This document shows positions 1-7,947 of a stretch of 41,916 bases of DNA, in pieces. The position numbers and the translations under genes are program-made. This DNA is from Saprospiraceae bacterium. Lineage in GTDB: Bacteria > Bacteroidota > Bacteroidia > Chitinophagales > Saprospiraceae. The DNA is taken from contig JALSPK010000082.1 in assembly GCA_026986005.1 (NCBI GenBank), positions 1 to 41,916 on the forward strand, read 5' to 3'. Position 1 is the stretch's first letter; every line of letters starts with the position of its first letter. Under the pieces are notes generated by a model. The model did not search any database and was not told where the DNA came from. It was given only the letters and a program-made list of their open reading frames with translations.

Positions 1-132
1 TAAAAGAATCATATATTTTGAAGGAATAGTGGCGCTATTTCAAAAAATATTGATAAATTTTAATGCAAAAAGAACGTTTTTCAGCCAAAATGATTCTATC
101 TGTGTAGTTACATGATATCGCAAAAAGATTAT

Positions 133-166
133 TTTTAAATTTTAATGACTTTATGGAAAGACACTA
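133..166 (-). repeat. 34-bp dispersed repeat, copy 1
   Basis: This matches 2157-2190 at 32 of 34 positions in the same orientation. On the minus strand both begin TAGTGTCT and contain CCATAAAGTCATT. More distant copies lie at 6077-6110 and 17299-17332 on the plus strand. This copy sits 20 bp past the 3' end of the M1 peptidase gene. The other bases of 1-186 show no gene that I can support. Confidence 0.75.
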
Positions 167-186
167 TCAAGACTTAGAATGCATAT

Positions 187-2079
187 CTACTTTGATTTTG
201 GCGTGAGTTCAATTGTATTATTACTTTTATCAACGTCTACTATCCAATCTGCTCCAAGGGAAATAGAAGTAATCTCATCAAATCGCTTCAGGGGAAATAT
301 CAATTTTTCATTATCATTTTTCCACACTTTCATATTGAGTTGGATATCAGAATTAGTGCCGTCTTTATAGTTTATTTGTATTACAACCGGCAATGCCAAT
401 TTACCAATGTTAGAAACTTCTAAAATATTGCCTTCCTTGATTGAAATTCCTAAATCAGCATATCCAAAATCAAAAAACCAGTTTTTCCAAAACCAATTTA
501 AGTTTTCTCCTGATAAATCATTAATCGAATTAAAATAATCATAAGGCATTGGGTGCTTACCTGCCCATCTGTTCATATATCCACGTTGAGCCTTCAAAAA
601 TCGCGCTTCTCCCAGATAATTTTTTAGATAATAGTATGCCAAAAAAGGTTTGTTGTAACTAGCTTGTCGGTAAGGTCTTCTCAGTCTGAGCAAATCGACA
701 GGGACAAAGATTGGCACTTCAAGATCACTTCCTGCAAAACTAGCATAAGTCCCCATCCTTCTTTCAAGATAATTGTAATCCGAATCATTAGAAAGATGAC
801 TTTCTATATAAAAGCTCGGGAAGAAAGTAGCCCAACCTTCATCCATCCAAGCATATTTGCGCTCATTTGTCCCAACAAAAAAAGGAAAATATGAATGTCC
901 CACTTCATGATATGTCAATCCTACATTTCCAACCCACGTATTGTCCTCAGCGTCATTGCACATCATCGGAAATTCCATGCCTGCATTACCATTAAATATC
1001 TTCATGGATGGAAATGGGTAAGGTATACCCGGTATTTTAGTAGAATAATCAGTTAAAACCGTGTCCAATAAATTAATAATCCTTGGATAAAACTTCCTGT
1101 CTTTTGCATATGCTGTGCATAAAAACGTCTTCCTTCCTGTTTTCTTATCCACAACAATAGTCTTGGCATCCCATCTGAATCTATTTGATGTACCTAATGC
1201 AAAATCAGTAACATGTTTTGCTTTATAATGCCAAGTCAATTTATCACCGGGAAGTGTTACCTTCCGCTTTTCTACTTCATCTTTTCGTATAATACTTATC
1301 ATTTTTCCAACTACATGGGCATCTTTCCATCTCTGCAAATACTCGGGAGTAAGAACCTTTTCAGGATTTTGCAATTCTCCTGTTGCCCAGACTTTGAAAT
1401 CTCCCGGAACAGTAATACTCACATCATAGTCTGCATATTCACCATAAAACTCACCAAATCCCGTATAATTATGCCTATCCCAACCGTTGATGTCATCATA
1501 AACTGCGATTTTGGGATAAAAATAAGTAATCATAAATGTACTGTCTCCATAGTTCCCCGAACGTATTACTGCATTCAAGGGAAAGCTATATCTCCAGCCA
1601 AAATCCAAGTCAATACTTGAGTTAGGGGGCAATGGTTTATCAAGGTCAATATACATGTTTGTTCCTGACTTTCTTAGCTTTTTGCTTTTCATCGGAAGAT
1701 CGACATCTCTCACTTTTAATTTTTCGATAACTATTCCATCATGCATGATTTTCCTATTCATGCCCCAATCGTGAGTATGATTGTTTTTATTGTAAATATT
1801 TCCAAGCAATGTAATCACCAAACGCTTTAATGTATCAGGGCTATTGTTTACATATTTTATGCTTTCGCTGCCTTTTAATAAATAAGTCTTAGGATTAAAA
1901 TCAATATTTATTTTATATGAAGGCTTGTTCTGCCAGTAATTTTTTCCAGGAGCACCATTAGTAGCTCTAAAGCCAGCTAAAAAGGATTTGGACATGTTTC
2001 TAGGTATGTATAAATTTTTGGTTTGTCCTGAAATTAGCATTGGAAAAATAACTGCAATTATGTAAAATATACTTTTCAT
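187..2079 (-). CDS. M1-family zinc metallopeptidase (aminopeptidase-like), exported
   Basis: A 630-residue protein with a hydrophobic N-terminal signal sequence ending near residue 18, so it is probably periplasmic or surface-exposed. The gluzincin zinc site is visible: HEVGH at residues 391-395 and the third ligand E414 in WMDEGWATF, 18 residues on. Upstream, GMEF at 367-370 corresponds to the GxMEN substrate-binding motif of M1 aminopeptidases. The first 240 residues look like the beta-saddle N-terminal domain of the family, and the C-terminal part is helical followed by a beta-rich tail. It is expected to remove N-terminal residues from peptides, but the specificity cannot be read from the sequence. 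The gene stands alone, bracketed by two copies of a 34-bp repeat (133-166 and 2157-2190). The start is the only ATG that gives a full signal peptide. Confidence 0.9.
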   Translation of the reverse strand: MKSIFYIIAVIFPMLISGQTKNLYIPRNMSKSFLAGFRATNGAPGKNYWQNKPSYKINIDFNPKTYLLKGSESIKYVNNSPDTLKRLVITLLGNIYNKNNHTHDWGMNRKIMHDGIVIEKLKVRDVDLPMKSKKLRKSGTNMYIDLDKPLPPNSSIDLDFGWRYSFPLNAVIRSGNYGDSTFMITYFYPKIAVYDDINGWDRHNYTGFGEFYGEYADYDVSITVPGDFKVWATGELQNPEKVLTPEYLQRWKDAHVVGKMISIIRKDEVEKRKVTLPGDKLTWHYKAKHVTDFALGTSNRFRWDAKTIVVDKKTGRKTFLCTAYAKDRKFYPRIINLLDTVLTDYSTKIPGIPYPFPSMKIFNGNAGMEFPMMCNDAEDNTWVGNVGLTYHEVGHSYFPFFVGTNERKYAWMDEGWATFFPSFYIESHLSNDSDYNYLERRMGTYASFAGSDLEVPIFVPVDLLRLRRPYRQASYNKPFLAYYYLKNYLGEARFLKAQRGYMNRWAGKHPMPYDYFNSINDLSGENLNWFWKNWFFDFGYADLGISIKEGNILEVSNIGKLALPVVIQINYKDGTNSDIQLNMKVWKNDNEKLIFPLKRFDEITSISLGADWIVDVDKSNNTIELTPKSK

Positions 2080-2156
2080 GATATTTGAAATTATTAGTTA
2101 CAAAACTCCAAAAATAATCAAAATATCTACAAAATATATCAGAATATAAAAAAATC

Positions 2157-2190
2157 TTTTAAATTATAATGACTTTATGGATAGACACTA
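2157..2190 (-). repeat. 34-bp dispersed repeat, copy 2
   Basis: Direct repeat of 133-166 (32 of 34 identical, same orientation). It lies 77 bp upstream of the M1 peptidase start, so the gene is flanked by the pair. Reading in the direction of the gene it begins TAGTGTCTATCCATAAAGTC. Confidence 0.75.
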
Positions 2191-2255
2191 AATAATCCTT
2201 GTGAAAGAAGATCTGAGTAATTTTTGTTAAAGTAAGATTTCTAAGGAAGTTTTTT

Positions 2256-2289
2256 AAAAATCAGGTTTTATATATAGGGTCTGATTTTT
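2256..2289 (-). terminator. Weak hairpin, possible terminator of the Rpn remnant
   Basis: A perfect 9-bp inverted repeat, AAAAATCAG / CTGATTTTT, with a 16-nt loop. It lies 30 bp beyond the stop of the Rpn-like remnant on the minus strand. The T-run is part of the stem, so termination would be weak. Confidence 0.35.
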
Positions 2290-2318
2290 AATGATTTTAA
2301 TTACTTTTTAGACAGTTA

Positions 2319-2672
2319 CTATCTGTTGTCTTTGATTGTTTTTTGAACTTTCTCCTCATTTAGTCCGGTTATGGCTGAAAGAATAGAAATAGAGATACCA
2401 TTTTGATGTCCTCTCATGATAACATCAATTGTTTTTCTTTCAATTCCTTGTTCCAATCCTTGTTCCAATCCTTCTTTTATTCCTTCTTGTTTTATTAATT
2501 GATAAGTTGTCAAAATTTCTTTTTTAGCATTCGGTGAAAAAGTTTCCAGTATTTTTTTCAATTCATCTAAGTTTATCTCCACTATTTCATTGAATTTATA
2601 CCAAACTGCTACCAATAGGCTGATTATAAAAAGTTTAATTTTCGCTTCTTCATCTTCAAAAAATATTTCCAT
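2319..2672 (-). pseudogene. Remnant of an Rpn-family nuclease/putative transposase (C-terminal part)
   Basis: A 117-residue open frame matching the C-terminal region of Rpn/PD-(D/E)XK 'recombination-promoting nuclease' proteins. It shows a helical segment, then the low-complexity run EGLEQGLEQGIERK (12-bp repeats in the DNA), then a short helix-turn-helix-like tail (SILSAITGLNEEKV). Family members are usually about 250-320 residues with the nuclease domain at the N-terminus. That domain is absent here: upstream, the frame closes at a TGA near 2702 and repeat DNA begins at 2721. I therefore read it as a decayed or truncated gene without nuclease activity. A free-standing small protein is less likely. 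Confidence 0.65.
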
Positions 2673-2720
2673 AGCCTTAGCTATGCAAAGATTTTTTTTT
2701 CATTGAATAAGCAAAAACTA

Positions 2721-2737
2721 CAGAACAACTGACCCGT
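2721..2737 (-). repeat. 17-bp GGGTCAGTTGTTCTG motif, copy 1
   Basis: CAGAACAACTGACCCGT is the reverse complement of 3271-3287 with one mismatch (16 of 17), so the two form an inverted pair 550 bp apart. Related copies lie at 17451-17467 and 18165-18181. Confidence 0.65.
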
Positions 2738-2999
2738 AAAAATAATAGTTTTAATAACATCTTGAACATGAATGATATAAAAAATTCAATTGATTTTATA
2801 GTGTGAATTAGAGATGACCCAAAAATTTAATAATCTAAATAAACAGGTTGAACTGGTAAAACATTCTAATGAAACACTTCAGACCAAGTACCTCTAATGC
2901 CAGATTACAAAAAAAAGTTCAAAGGACAAAGTTCAAAGGACAAAAGACAAAATATAAAATGAATAAATGGTGAATTATGAATGATGAGTTACAAAGCCG

Positions 3000-3034
3000 G
3001 CTTTGAAGTCATGCTATCGCATGCTTTCAAGTCC
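3000..3034 (+). repeat. Dispersed 35-bp hairpin repeat, solitary copy
   Basis: Begins GCTTTGAAGTCATGC and ends GCATGCTTTCAAGTCC. The arms fold into a stem of about 12 pairs with one mismatch around a TATC loop. It is identical to 17501-17535 and close to 17784-17818 and 18085-18119. As in copies 2 and 3 of the distant cluster, it is preceded by 'tgaattatgaat'-type words and GCCG. Confidence 0.8.
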
Positions 3035-3145
3035 TACCTTCAATTATCGAAAAATGATTAGCCATGAAGCCAAGCAAATACCAGCAGCATTAATCTGTCA
3101 TGATTTTATCAACCCACCCACTACTGATGTAGCGGTTCCTTCATT

Positions 3146-3170
3146 ACCAAAAGAGGTTTACTCTTTTGGT
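3146..3170. repeat. Perfect 10-bp hairpin
   Basis: ACCAAAAGAG and CTCTTTTGGT pair perfectly around a 5-nt loop (GTTTA). No T-run follows on the plus strand, so it is not a standard terminator. No neighbouring gene explains it. Confidence 0.6.
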
Positions 3171-3242
3171 TCTCTCCTTCGTCAAGACCGTTCAGTCATG
3201 CATCAAGGCAAAAAATGAAAATATTTTTAATAAAATGATTTT

Positions 3243-3289
3243 ATTAATTTTGGGGTTACCTTAATTCCCAACGGGTCAGTTGGTCTGAA
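3243..3289 (+). repeat. 47-bp repeat containing the GGGTCAGTTG motif, copy 2
   Basis: This aligns without gaps to the reverse complement of 18165-18211, 38 of 47 identical by hand count. Shared blocks are ACCTTAATT and CAGTTG. It contains the 17-bp inverted-pair motif at 3271-3287. Confidence 0.65.
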
Positions 3290-3369
3290 ATATTTGTCTT
3301 ATAAAGTTCCTTTGATTTCCTATATCCGTTTCGAGTAATTATATAACTTTCTTAAATTTAAATTTTAAT

Positions 3370-3669
3370 ATATATGGCTCAAAGCTAAACAGTTTTCCTT
3401 GCCGTGATAATATACAAACGGTACTACGAGTTGAAGTTTTTCCCAGTTCTTTAGTTGGCTTTGATATGCATTTGACAGATATGTCAGTAACTGAATGGAA
3501 ACATATTTGTCGGTATAAGCAGTATTATGATGGCGGTTTGGTATAAGCCTTGACAGGATTTTGTATATAAAAAATATGCGGTTTATATTAGAAAATCCTT
3601 TGATGGCTAGTATAAATACGATTTTTAGTATTAAAAAACTATTAGTTTTATTATTTTTGAGCCATATAT
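3370..3669. mobile_element. Possible MITE-like element with 14-bp terminal inverted repeats
   Basis: ATATATGGCTCAAA at 3370-3383 is exactly inverted as TTTGAGCCATATAT at 3656-3669. The 272 bp between them has no convincing open frame. It ends 55 bp before the start of the kinase-RapZ gene. The motif is AT-rich, so a chance pair cannot be excluded, and no clear target-site duplication is visible. Confidence 0.4.
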
Positions 3670-3724
3670 GTATTATTTATAATGCAAACTCGTTACAACA
3701 TCATAAAATGAAATATATCGAATA

Positions 3725-5143
3725 ATGAACGAATCAATAGTAAGTATATTTATAAAATGGAGTGGAGAAGCTCCCTATAAGATAACTCCTCTACCACAAT
3801 CCGGATCAAGTAGGAAATATTACAGAATCAAATCTGCAAACAAAATTGCAATAGGAGTTGAAAATACTGATAGAAAGGAAAATATCGCCTTTTTGGAATT
3901 CACTAAACATTTTTTGAAAAAAGGTATCAATGTTCCCAAAATATTGCATTCTGATTTGGATAACGATGTTTATCTCTTGGAAGACCTCGGAGATGTGACT
4001 TTGTTCTCTTTCCTTTCCGATAAAAAGAAAACCGGTAAATTTCCTGCAAAACTTAAAAGTGTTTATAAGCAAGTACTTGATCAATTGCCGGAAATTCAGA
4101 TTAAAGCATCAGAAGGTCTGCCTTATGTCTATTGTTATCCACGTTCGGAATTTGACAAGCAATCAATGATGTGGGACTTGAGTTATTTTAAATATTATTT
4201 TTTAAAATTGGCGCAGATTGAGTTTGATGAACAGGCTTTGGAAAATGATTTTCAATCTTTCACGGACTATCTTCTTACAGCAGATAGAGATTATTTTTTG
4301 TATCGTGATTTTCAATCAAGAAATATAATGCTAAAGGATGAAAATATTTATTTCATAGATTATCAAGGTGGTAGAAAAGGAGCTCTTCAGTATGATGTAG
4401 CATCATTGCTTTATGATGCCAAAGCTGCAATTCCTGATGATATAAGAGCTGAATTGTTGGATTATTATATAAGCAATCTTAAAAAATATATTAATGTTGA
4501 CGAAATTAAATTCAAAAATTACTACTTTGGATATGTTCTCATTAGGATAATGCAAGCGATGGGTGCTTATGGATTTAGGGGGTTTTACGAGAAAAAAGCT
4601 CATTTTCTTGCAAGTATTCCTTTTGCTATAAAAAACATGAAAGGAATTCTTGATAGTATTGAATTGCCAATTGAACTACCGACTTTGATGTCCGTTTTGA
4701 ACAAACTTGTAAACTCAGAGAGACTACAGAAAATAGGCAAGGAAAGGAAAAAATTGACAGTTAGTGTTAATAGCTTTTCCTATAAAAGAGGAATTCCGAT
4801 AGATGAATCAGGACACGGAGGGGGATTTGCCTTTGACTGTAGGGCTCTAAATAATCCGGGAAGATATGAACAATATAAGGAATTGACAGGAAAAGACCTT
4901 AAAGTCATCAATTTCCTAGAACAAGAGGAAGATGTCCATAAGTTTATTAAAAACGTAAAAGGTCTTGTTGATATATCTTTAAATACTTATCTGAAACGTG
5001 AGTTCAGCAACCTTATGATTAATTTTGGATGTACCGGTGGACAGCACAGATCAGTATATATGGCAGAGCATTTTGCTAATTACCTTAAGAATAAATACAA
5101 TGTAAAAGTTGTACTTAGGCACAGGGAACAAGAAATGAAATAA
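3725..5143 (+). CDS. AmgK-like sugar kinase fused to a RapZ C-terminal domain
   Basis: A 472-residue two-domain protein. Residues 1-320 are an aminoglycoside-phosphotransferase-fold kinase: DLGD at 87-90, the catalytic loop YRDFQSRN at 193-200 (catalytic D195, metal-binding N200), IDYQGG at 211-216 (metal-binding D212), then YDVASLLYD. This pattern matches the anomeric N-acetylmuramate/GlcNAc kinases (AmgK), which feed cell-wall sugar recycling. Residues 343-470 match the C-terminal domain of RapZ, including GCTGGQHRSV at 435-444 and RHRE at 465-468. In Escherichia coli that domain senses glucosamine-6-phosphate and binds the GlmY/GlmZ RNAs. The P-loop half of RapZ is missing. Its stop overlaps the start of the next gene by one base (TAATG), so they are probably translationally coupled. 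An amino-sugar kinase with a sensory domain is an inference. Confidence 0.85.
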   Translation: MNESIVSIFIKWSGEAPYKITPLPQSGSSRKYYRIKSANKIAIGVENTDRKENIAFLEFTKHFLKKGINVPKILHSDLDNDVYLLEDLGDVTLFSFLSDKKKTGKFPAKLKSVYKQVLDQLPEIQIKASEGLPYVYCYPRSEFDKQSMMWDLSYFKYYFLKLAQIEFDEQALENDFQSFTDYLLTADRDYFLYRDFQSRNIMLKDENIYFIDYQGGRKGALQYDVASLLYDAKAAIPDDIRAELLDYYISNLKKYINVDEIKFKNYYFGYVLIRIMQAMGAYGFRGFYEKKAHFLASIPFAIKNMKGILDSIELPIELPTLMSVLNKLVNSERLQKIGKERKKLTVSVNSFSYKRGIPIDESGHGGGFAFDCRALNNPGRYEQYKELTGKDLKVINFLEQEEDVHKFIKNVKGLVDISLNTYLKREFSNLMINFGCTGGQHRSVYMAEHFANYLKNKYNVKVVLRHREQEMK

Positions 5144-6075
5144 TGAAAAAGAAATTATCTGTAATAGTACCTATTTTTAATGAAGAGCAGATACTTGCTG
5201 AATTGTACCAAAGATTGACCAAAGCTGTTATTTCTATCACAGGCGAATATGAACTGATTTTTGTAAATGACGGAAGCAAAGATTCTTCTTTTGAAATAAT
5301 CCAAAAACTATCAACACAAGATGCAAATGTTAAATACATTGATTTTTCGCGAAATTTCGGACATCAGATTGCAGTCACTGCCGGTTTGGATTTTTCAGTA
5401 GGTCAAGCGATAGTCATTATAGATGGAGACTTGCAAGATCCGCCGGAATTGATACCTGAAATGTACAAAAAGTATAAGGAAGGTTATAATGTAGTGTATG
5501 CCAAAAGAAAAGAGCGGAAAGGTGAAACATGGTTTAAAAAATTTACTGCTAAGGCATTTTATCGTATATTACAAAAAATGACTTCCATAGATATCCCTTT
5601 AGATACAGGTGACTTTAGGCTGATAGATAGAAAAGTAGTAGACAATCTAAAAAAGATGAAAGAACAGAATAAATTTCTACGTGGTCAAATAGCTTGGATG
5701 GGGTATAAATCAAGCTATGTAGAATTTGTGAGAGATGAAAGGCGCTTTGGTACTACCGGGTATCCTTTGAGTAGGATGGTCAAGTTTGCTATAGATGGTA
5801 TTACCGGATTTTCAAACAAACCCTTGGTATATGTGCGTAATATGGGTATAATTGTTTCAATAATCGCATTTATAATTATGCTTTATGCATTGTACTCTTA
5901 TTTTATCTTGGAAAGAGTGATAACAGGATGGACATCTATGATAGTAGCATCTATGTTTATCGGTGGTATACAGTTAATGTCATTGGGCATCATAGGTGAA
6001 TATATCGGCAGGATAAATACAGATGTGCGTAAAAGGCCTCTATATATAGTGAATAATAGTAATATTAAAATATAA
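5143..6075 (+). CDS. GT2 glycosyltransferase of the GtrB/DPM1 type (polyprenyl-phosphate sugar synthase)
   Basis: 310 residues. The N-terminal GT-A domain shows VPIFNEE at 9-15, VNDGSKD at 41-47 and the metal-binding DGDLQDPPE at 94-102. TGDFRL at 155-160 and KFLRG at 177-181 are typical of the DPM1/GtrB/ArnC group. Two membrane segments follow at about 232-256 and 264-286, in the usual GtrB arrangement. Such enzymes transfer a sugar from a nucleotide donor to undecaprenyl or another polyprenyl phosphate on the cytoplasmic face. The next gene encodes a GT-C membrane glycosyltransferase, the class that uses such lipid-linked donors. The start ATG overlaps the stop of the kinase-RapZ gene. The sugar is unknown. 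Confidence 0.88.
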   Translation: MKKKLSVIVPIFNEEQILAELYQRLTKAVISITGEYELIFVNDGSKDSSFEIIQKLSTQDANVKYIDFSRNFGHQIAVTAGLDFSVGQAIVIIDGDLQDPPELIPEMYKKYKEGYNVVYAKRKERKGETWFKKFTAKAFYRILQKMTSIDIPLDTGDFRLIDRKVVDNLKKMKEQNKFLRGQIAWMGYKSSYVEFVRDERRFGTTGYPLSRMVKFAIDGITGFSNKPLVYVRNMGIIVSIIAFIIMLYALYSYFILERVITGWTSMIVASMFIGGIQLMSLGIIGEYIGRINTDVRKRPLYIVNNSNIKI

Positions 6076-6076
6076 T

Positions 6077-6110
6077 TAGTGTCTGTCTATAAAGTGCTTG
6101 ATTTTTGAAA
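6077..6110 (+). repeat. 34-bp dispersed repeat, copy 3
   Basis: Begins TAGTGTCTGTCTATAAAGTG. It is 33 of 34 identical to 17299-17332 and about 25 of 34 to the reverse complement of the pair at 133-166 and 2157-2190. It sits one base after the GT2 stop codon and 46 bp before the GT-C start. Confidence 0.7.
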
Positions 6111-6156
6111 AAAAAATTTTGATTAGATTCTGGACAAATAATTAATACTGATATTT

Positions 6157-7710
6157 ATGATAAAAAATAGTCTAAAGAATAGTTGTTTTTCTTTGTCGAT
6201 ACTTATTGTTTTAGTTGTGGTATCCTTTGTATACAATTACATTTATATTTCTCAATTTGGCCCTTCATCTGTACATACATGGAGGCAGAGTGACAGTGCT
6301 TCACTTGCTATGAACTATTTTCATAATGGGCTATCGTTTTTCAATCCAAAAGTTCATGCTCTGATTTCAGGTGATAGTGCAGCGGCAAGTGAGTTTCCCT
6401 TAACATATTATTTAGCTGCTTTTTTTTATAAGATTTTTGGTAATCATGATTATATACTCAGGATAATAGATTTATTGCTTTATTATATTGGGATTTATTT
6501 TTTGGCACAATTGCTAAAGGATTATTTCTATGATAATATTATTCTTGCATTCTCAATAATTTTAATATTATTAGGAATGCCGGTTTTAGCATTTTATGGT
6601 TATAGTTTTATCCCTAATACTCCCGCGCTTGGTTTATTATTCGCAGGATCATATTTTTACTACAGATACAGGTTTAAAAGTAAGAATTCAAATTTTTATC
6701 CGGCGATACTCCTTTTTACCTTAGCCGGTCTCATAAAACCAACAATGCTTATATTGTTTTTAAGTATTATATTTACAGAATCTATTGCAACCGCACTAAA
6801 GATATATAAACGTTTTAATGTTAAAGATTTAGTGGTTGTTTTTGTTGGTGTAGTACTCCCCGTAGCGATGTGGGTGTTTTGGGTAAAACACTATAATGCT
6901 ATACACCATTCCGGTGTGTTTTCTACCTCAATAGTGCCATTTACAATGCTGGAAGCTAAGGATTTACGATTTGCATTACACAATATTTCTACAGGGTTTG
7001 ATGGAAGGGTTTTTCAGTATACATTAATGAAGTTTTTCTTTGCGGTAATAGTATTTAATCTTATATATTTTTTAAGACGATTTGATTTGTTATCAATTTT
7101 TTATTTTATATTTTTTATAGGTACTGCTTCTTTTTTGTTATTATGGATGAAGAGGTTTACTGTTCATGATTACTATACAATTGATATTATTCCGTTTTAT
7201 ATTTTCAATATTGTTATTTTCTTTAAGATAGTGAGTGACAGGTTAAAAAATAATAGACTAAAAATTATTTTTAGTGTTTTAACTTTATCACTTGGTATTT
7301 ACAATGTGTTTTTTGCCGGAGAATACATGAAATTACAATTCCTAAATAAGGAAAATGTTTCTTTGAACTATCCGAAAAGCTTTTATTATAATAAACATGA
7401 ATTTAAAGCATTTTTAGATAAAAATAATTTGAAATTTAATAAAACAAAGATAGCAGTTTATCCTGATGACTCACCAAACATCAGCTTGTATTACTTTGAT
7501 TGTAGAGGAAGGACTTTAGCTCATGACTTTGACAAATTCTATTATCTTAAAGATCTGTACAATGATGCAGGGATAGAATATTTTATTGTCATAGATAAAA
7601 AAGTATTGAGCAACAAAGATTTAATGAAATATTTAGTACGCCCTATAGATTCTTTAAATAATGAAATATTTGTTTATGATATAAAAAATATTGCCAGGGT
7701 TTCGCATTAA
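6157..7710 (+). CDS. Polytopic GT-C membrane glycosyltransferase (family 39-like)
   Basis: 517 residues with about ten to twelve hydrophobic segments over residues 13-385 and a soluble C-terminal portion (about 390-517). After the first membrane helix, the large periplasmic loop carries HTWRQSDSAS (residues 40-49), a pattern typical of GT39/ArnT-like proteins, with the catalytic acidic residue expected in this loop. Family members move sugars from polyprenyl-phosphate donors to lipids, glycans or proteins in the periplasm. The GtrB-like enzyme directly upstream could supply the donor. The two genes are separated by 81 bp containing a 34-bp dispersed repeat, so co-transcription is likely but not certain. 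The acceptor cannot be read from the sequence. Confidence 0.75.
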   Translation: MIKNSLKNSCFSLSILIVLVVVSFVYNYIYISQFGPSSVHTWRQSDSASLAMNYFHNGLSFFNPKVHALISGDSAAASEFPLTYYLAAFFYKIFGNHDYILRIIDLLLYYIGIYFLAQLLKDYFYDNIILAFSIILILLGMPVLAFYGYSFIPNTPALGLLFAGSYFYYRYRFKSKNSNFYPAILLFTLAGLIKPTMLILFLSIIFTESIATALKIYKRFNVKDLVVVFVGVVLPVAMWVFWVKHYNAIHHSGVFSTSIVPFTMLEAKDLRFALHNISTGFDGRVFQYTLMKFFFAVIVFNLIYFLRRFDLLSIFYFIFFIGTASFLLLWMKRFTVHDYYTIDIIPFYIFNIVIFFKIVSDRLKNNRLKIIFSVLTLSLGIYNVFFAGEYMKLQFLNKENVSLNYPKSFYYNKHEFKAFLDKNNLKFNKTKIAVYPDDSPNISLYYFDCRGRTLAHDFDKFYYLKDLYNDAGIEYFIVIDKKVLSNKDLMKYLVRPIDSLNNEIFVYDIKNIARVSH

Positions 7711-7947
7711 ACGGCAATAGAATTATGATTTTATAGCCAAAAATTAGCAGTGCAAATTCTAAATTCTATATGATCATCATAAAAAGTGTTTTATGTTTCA
7801 AAGCACTAGACCGGTATAGCTTCTATTGTTGTCCTTATTCAGCAAAAATGAAATAATCAAGACAACTGCATATTTATAACAAAAATAAAATTTATTTCAC
7901 CCAATTTCCGTTATCTTTTCAATATATATAATATAATAGTTTTTTTT

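Larger units (their letters stand above)
2673..3724. other. Non-coding repeat island 1 (about 1.05 kb)
   Basis: No supportable gene. It holds an inverted pair of a 17-bp motif (2721-2737, 3271-3287), purine-rich stretches with repeated 'gacaaa' words, one copy of the GCTTTGAAGTCA hairpin found again at 17.5-18.1 kb, a separate 10-bp perfect hairpin at 3146-3170, and a 300-bp segment bounded by 14-bp inverted repeats (3370-3669). The organisation resembles a graveyard of small non-autonomous elements. Confidence 0.7.

Noticed and set aside
15-47. Bulged hairpin near the left edge
   Set aside because: Irregular stem, no T-run in the direction of the M1 gene, so not called as a terminator.
3003-3218. 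Open frame of 71 codons beginning MKSCYRMLSSP
   Set aside because: The shared N-terminus with 17504-17686 comes only from translating the hairpin repeat. The remainder has no family resemblance and covers a palindrome.
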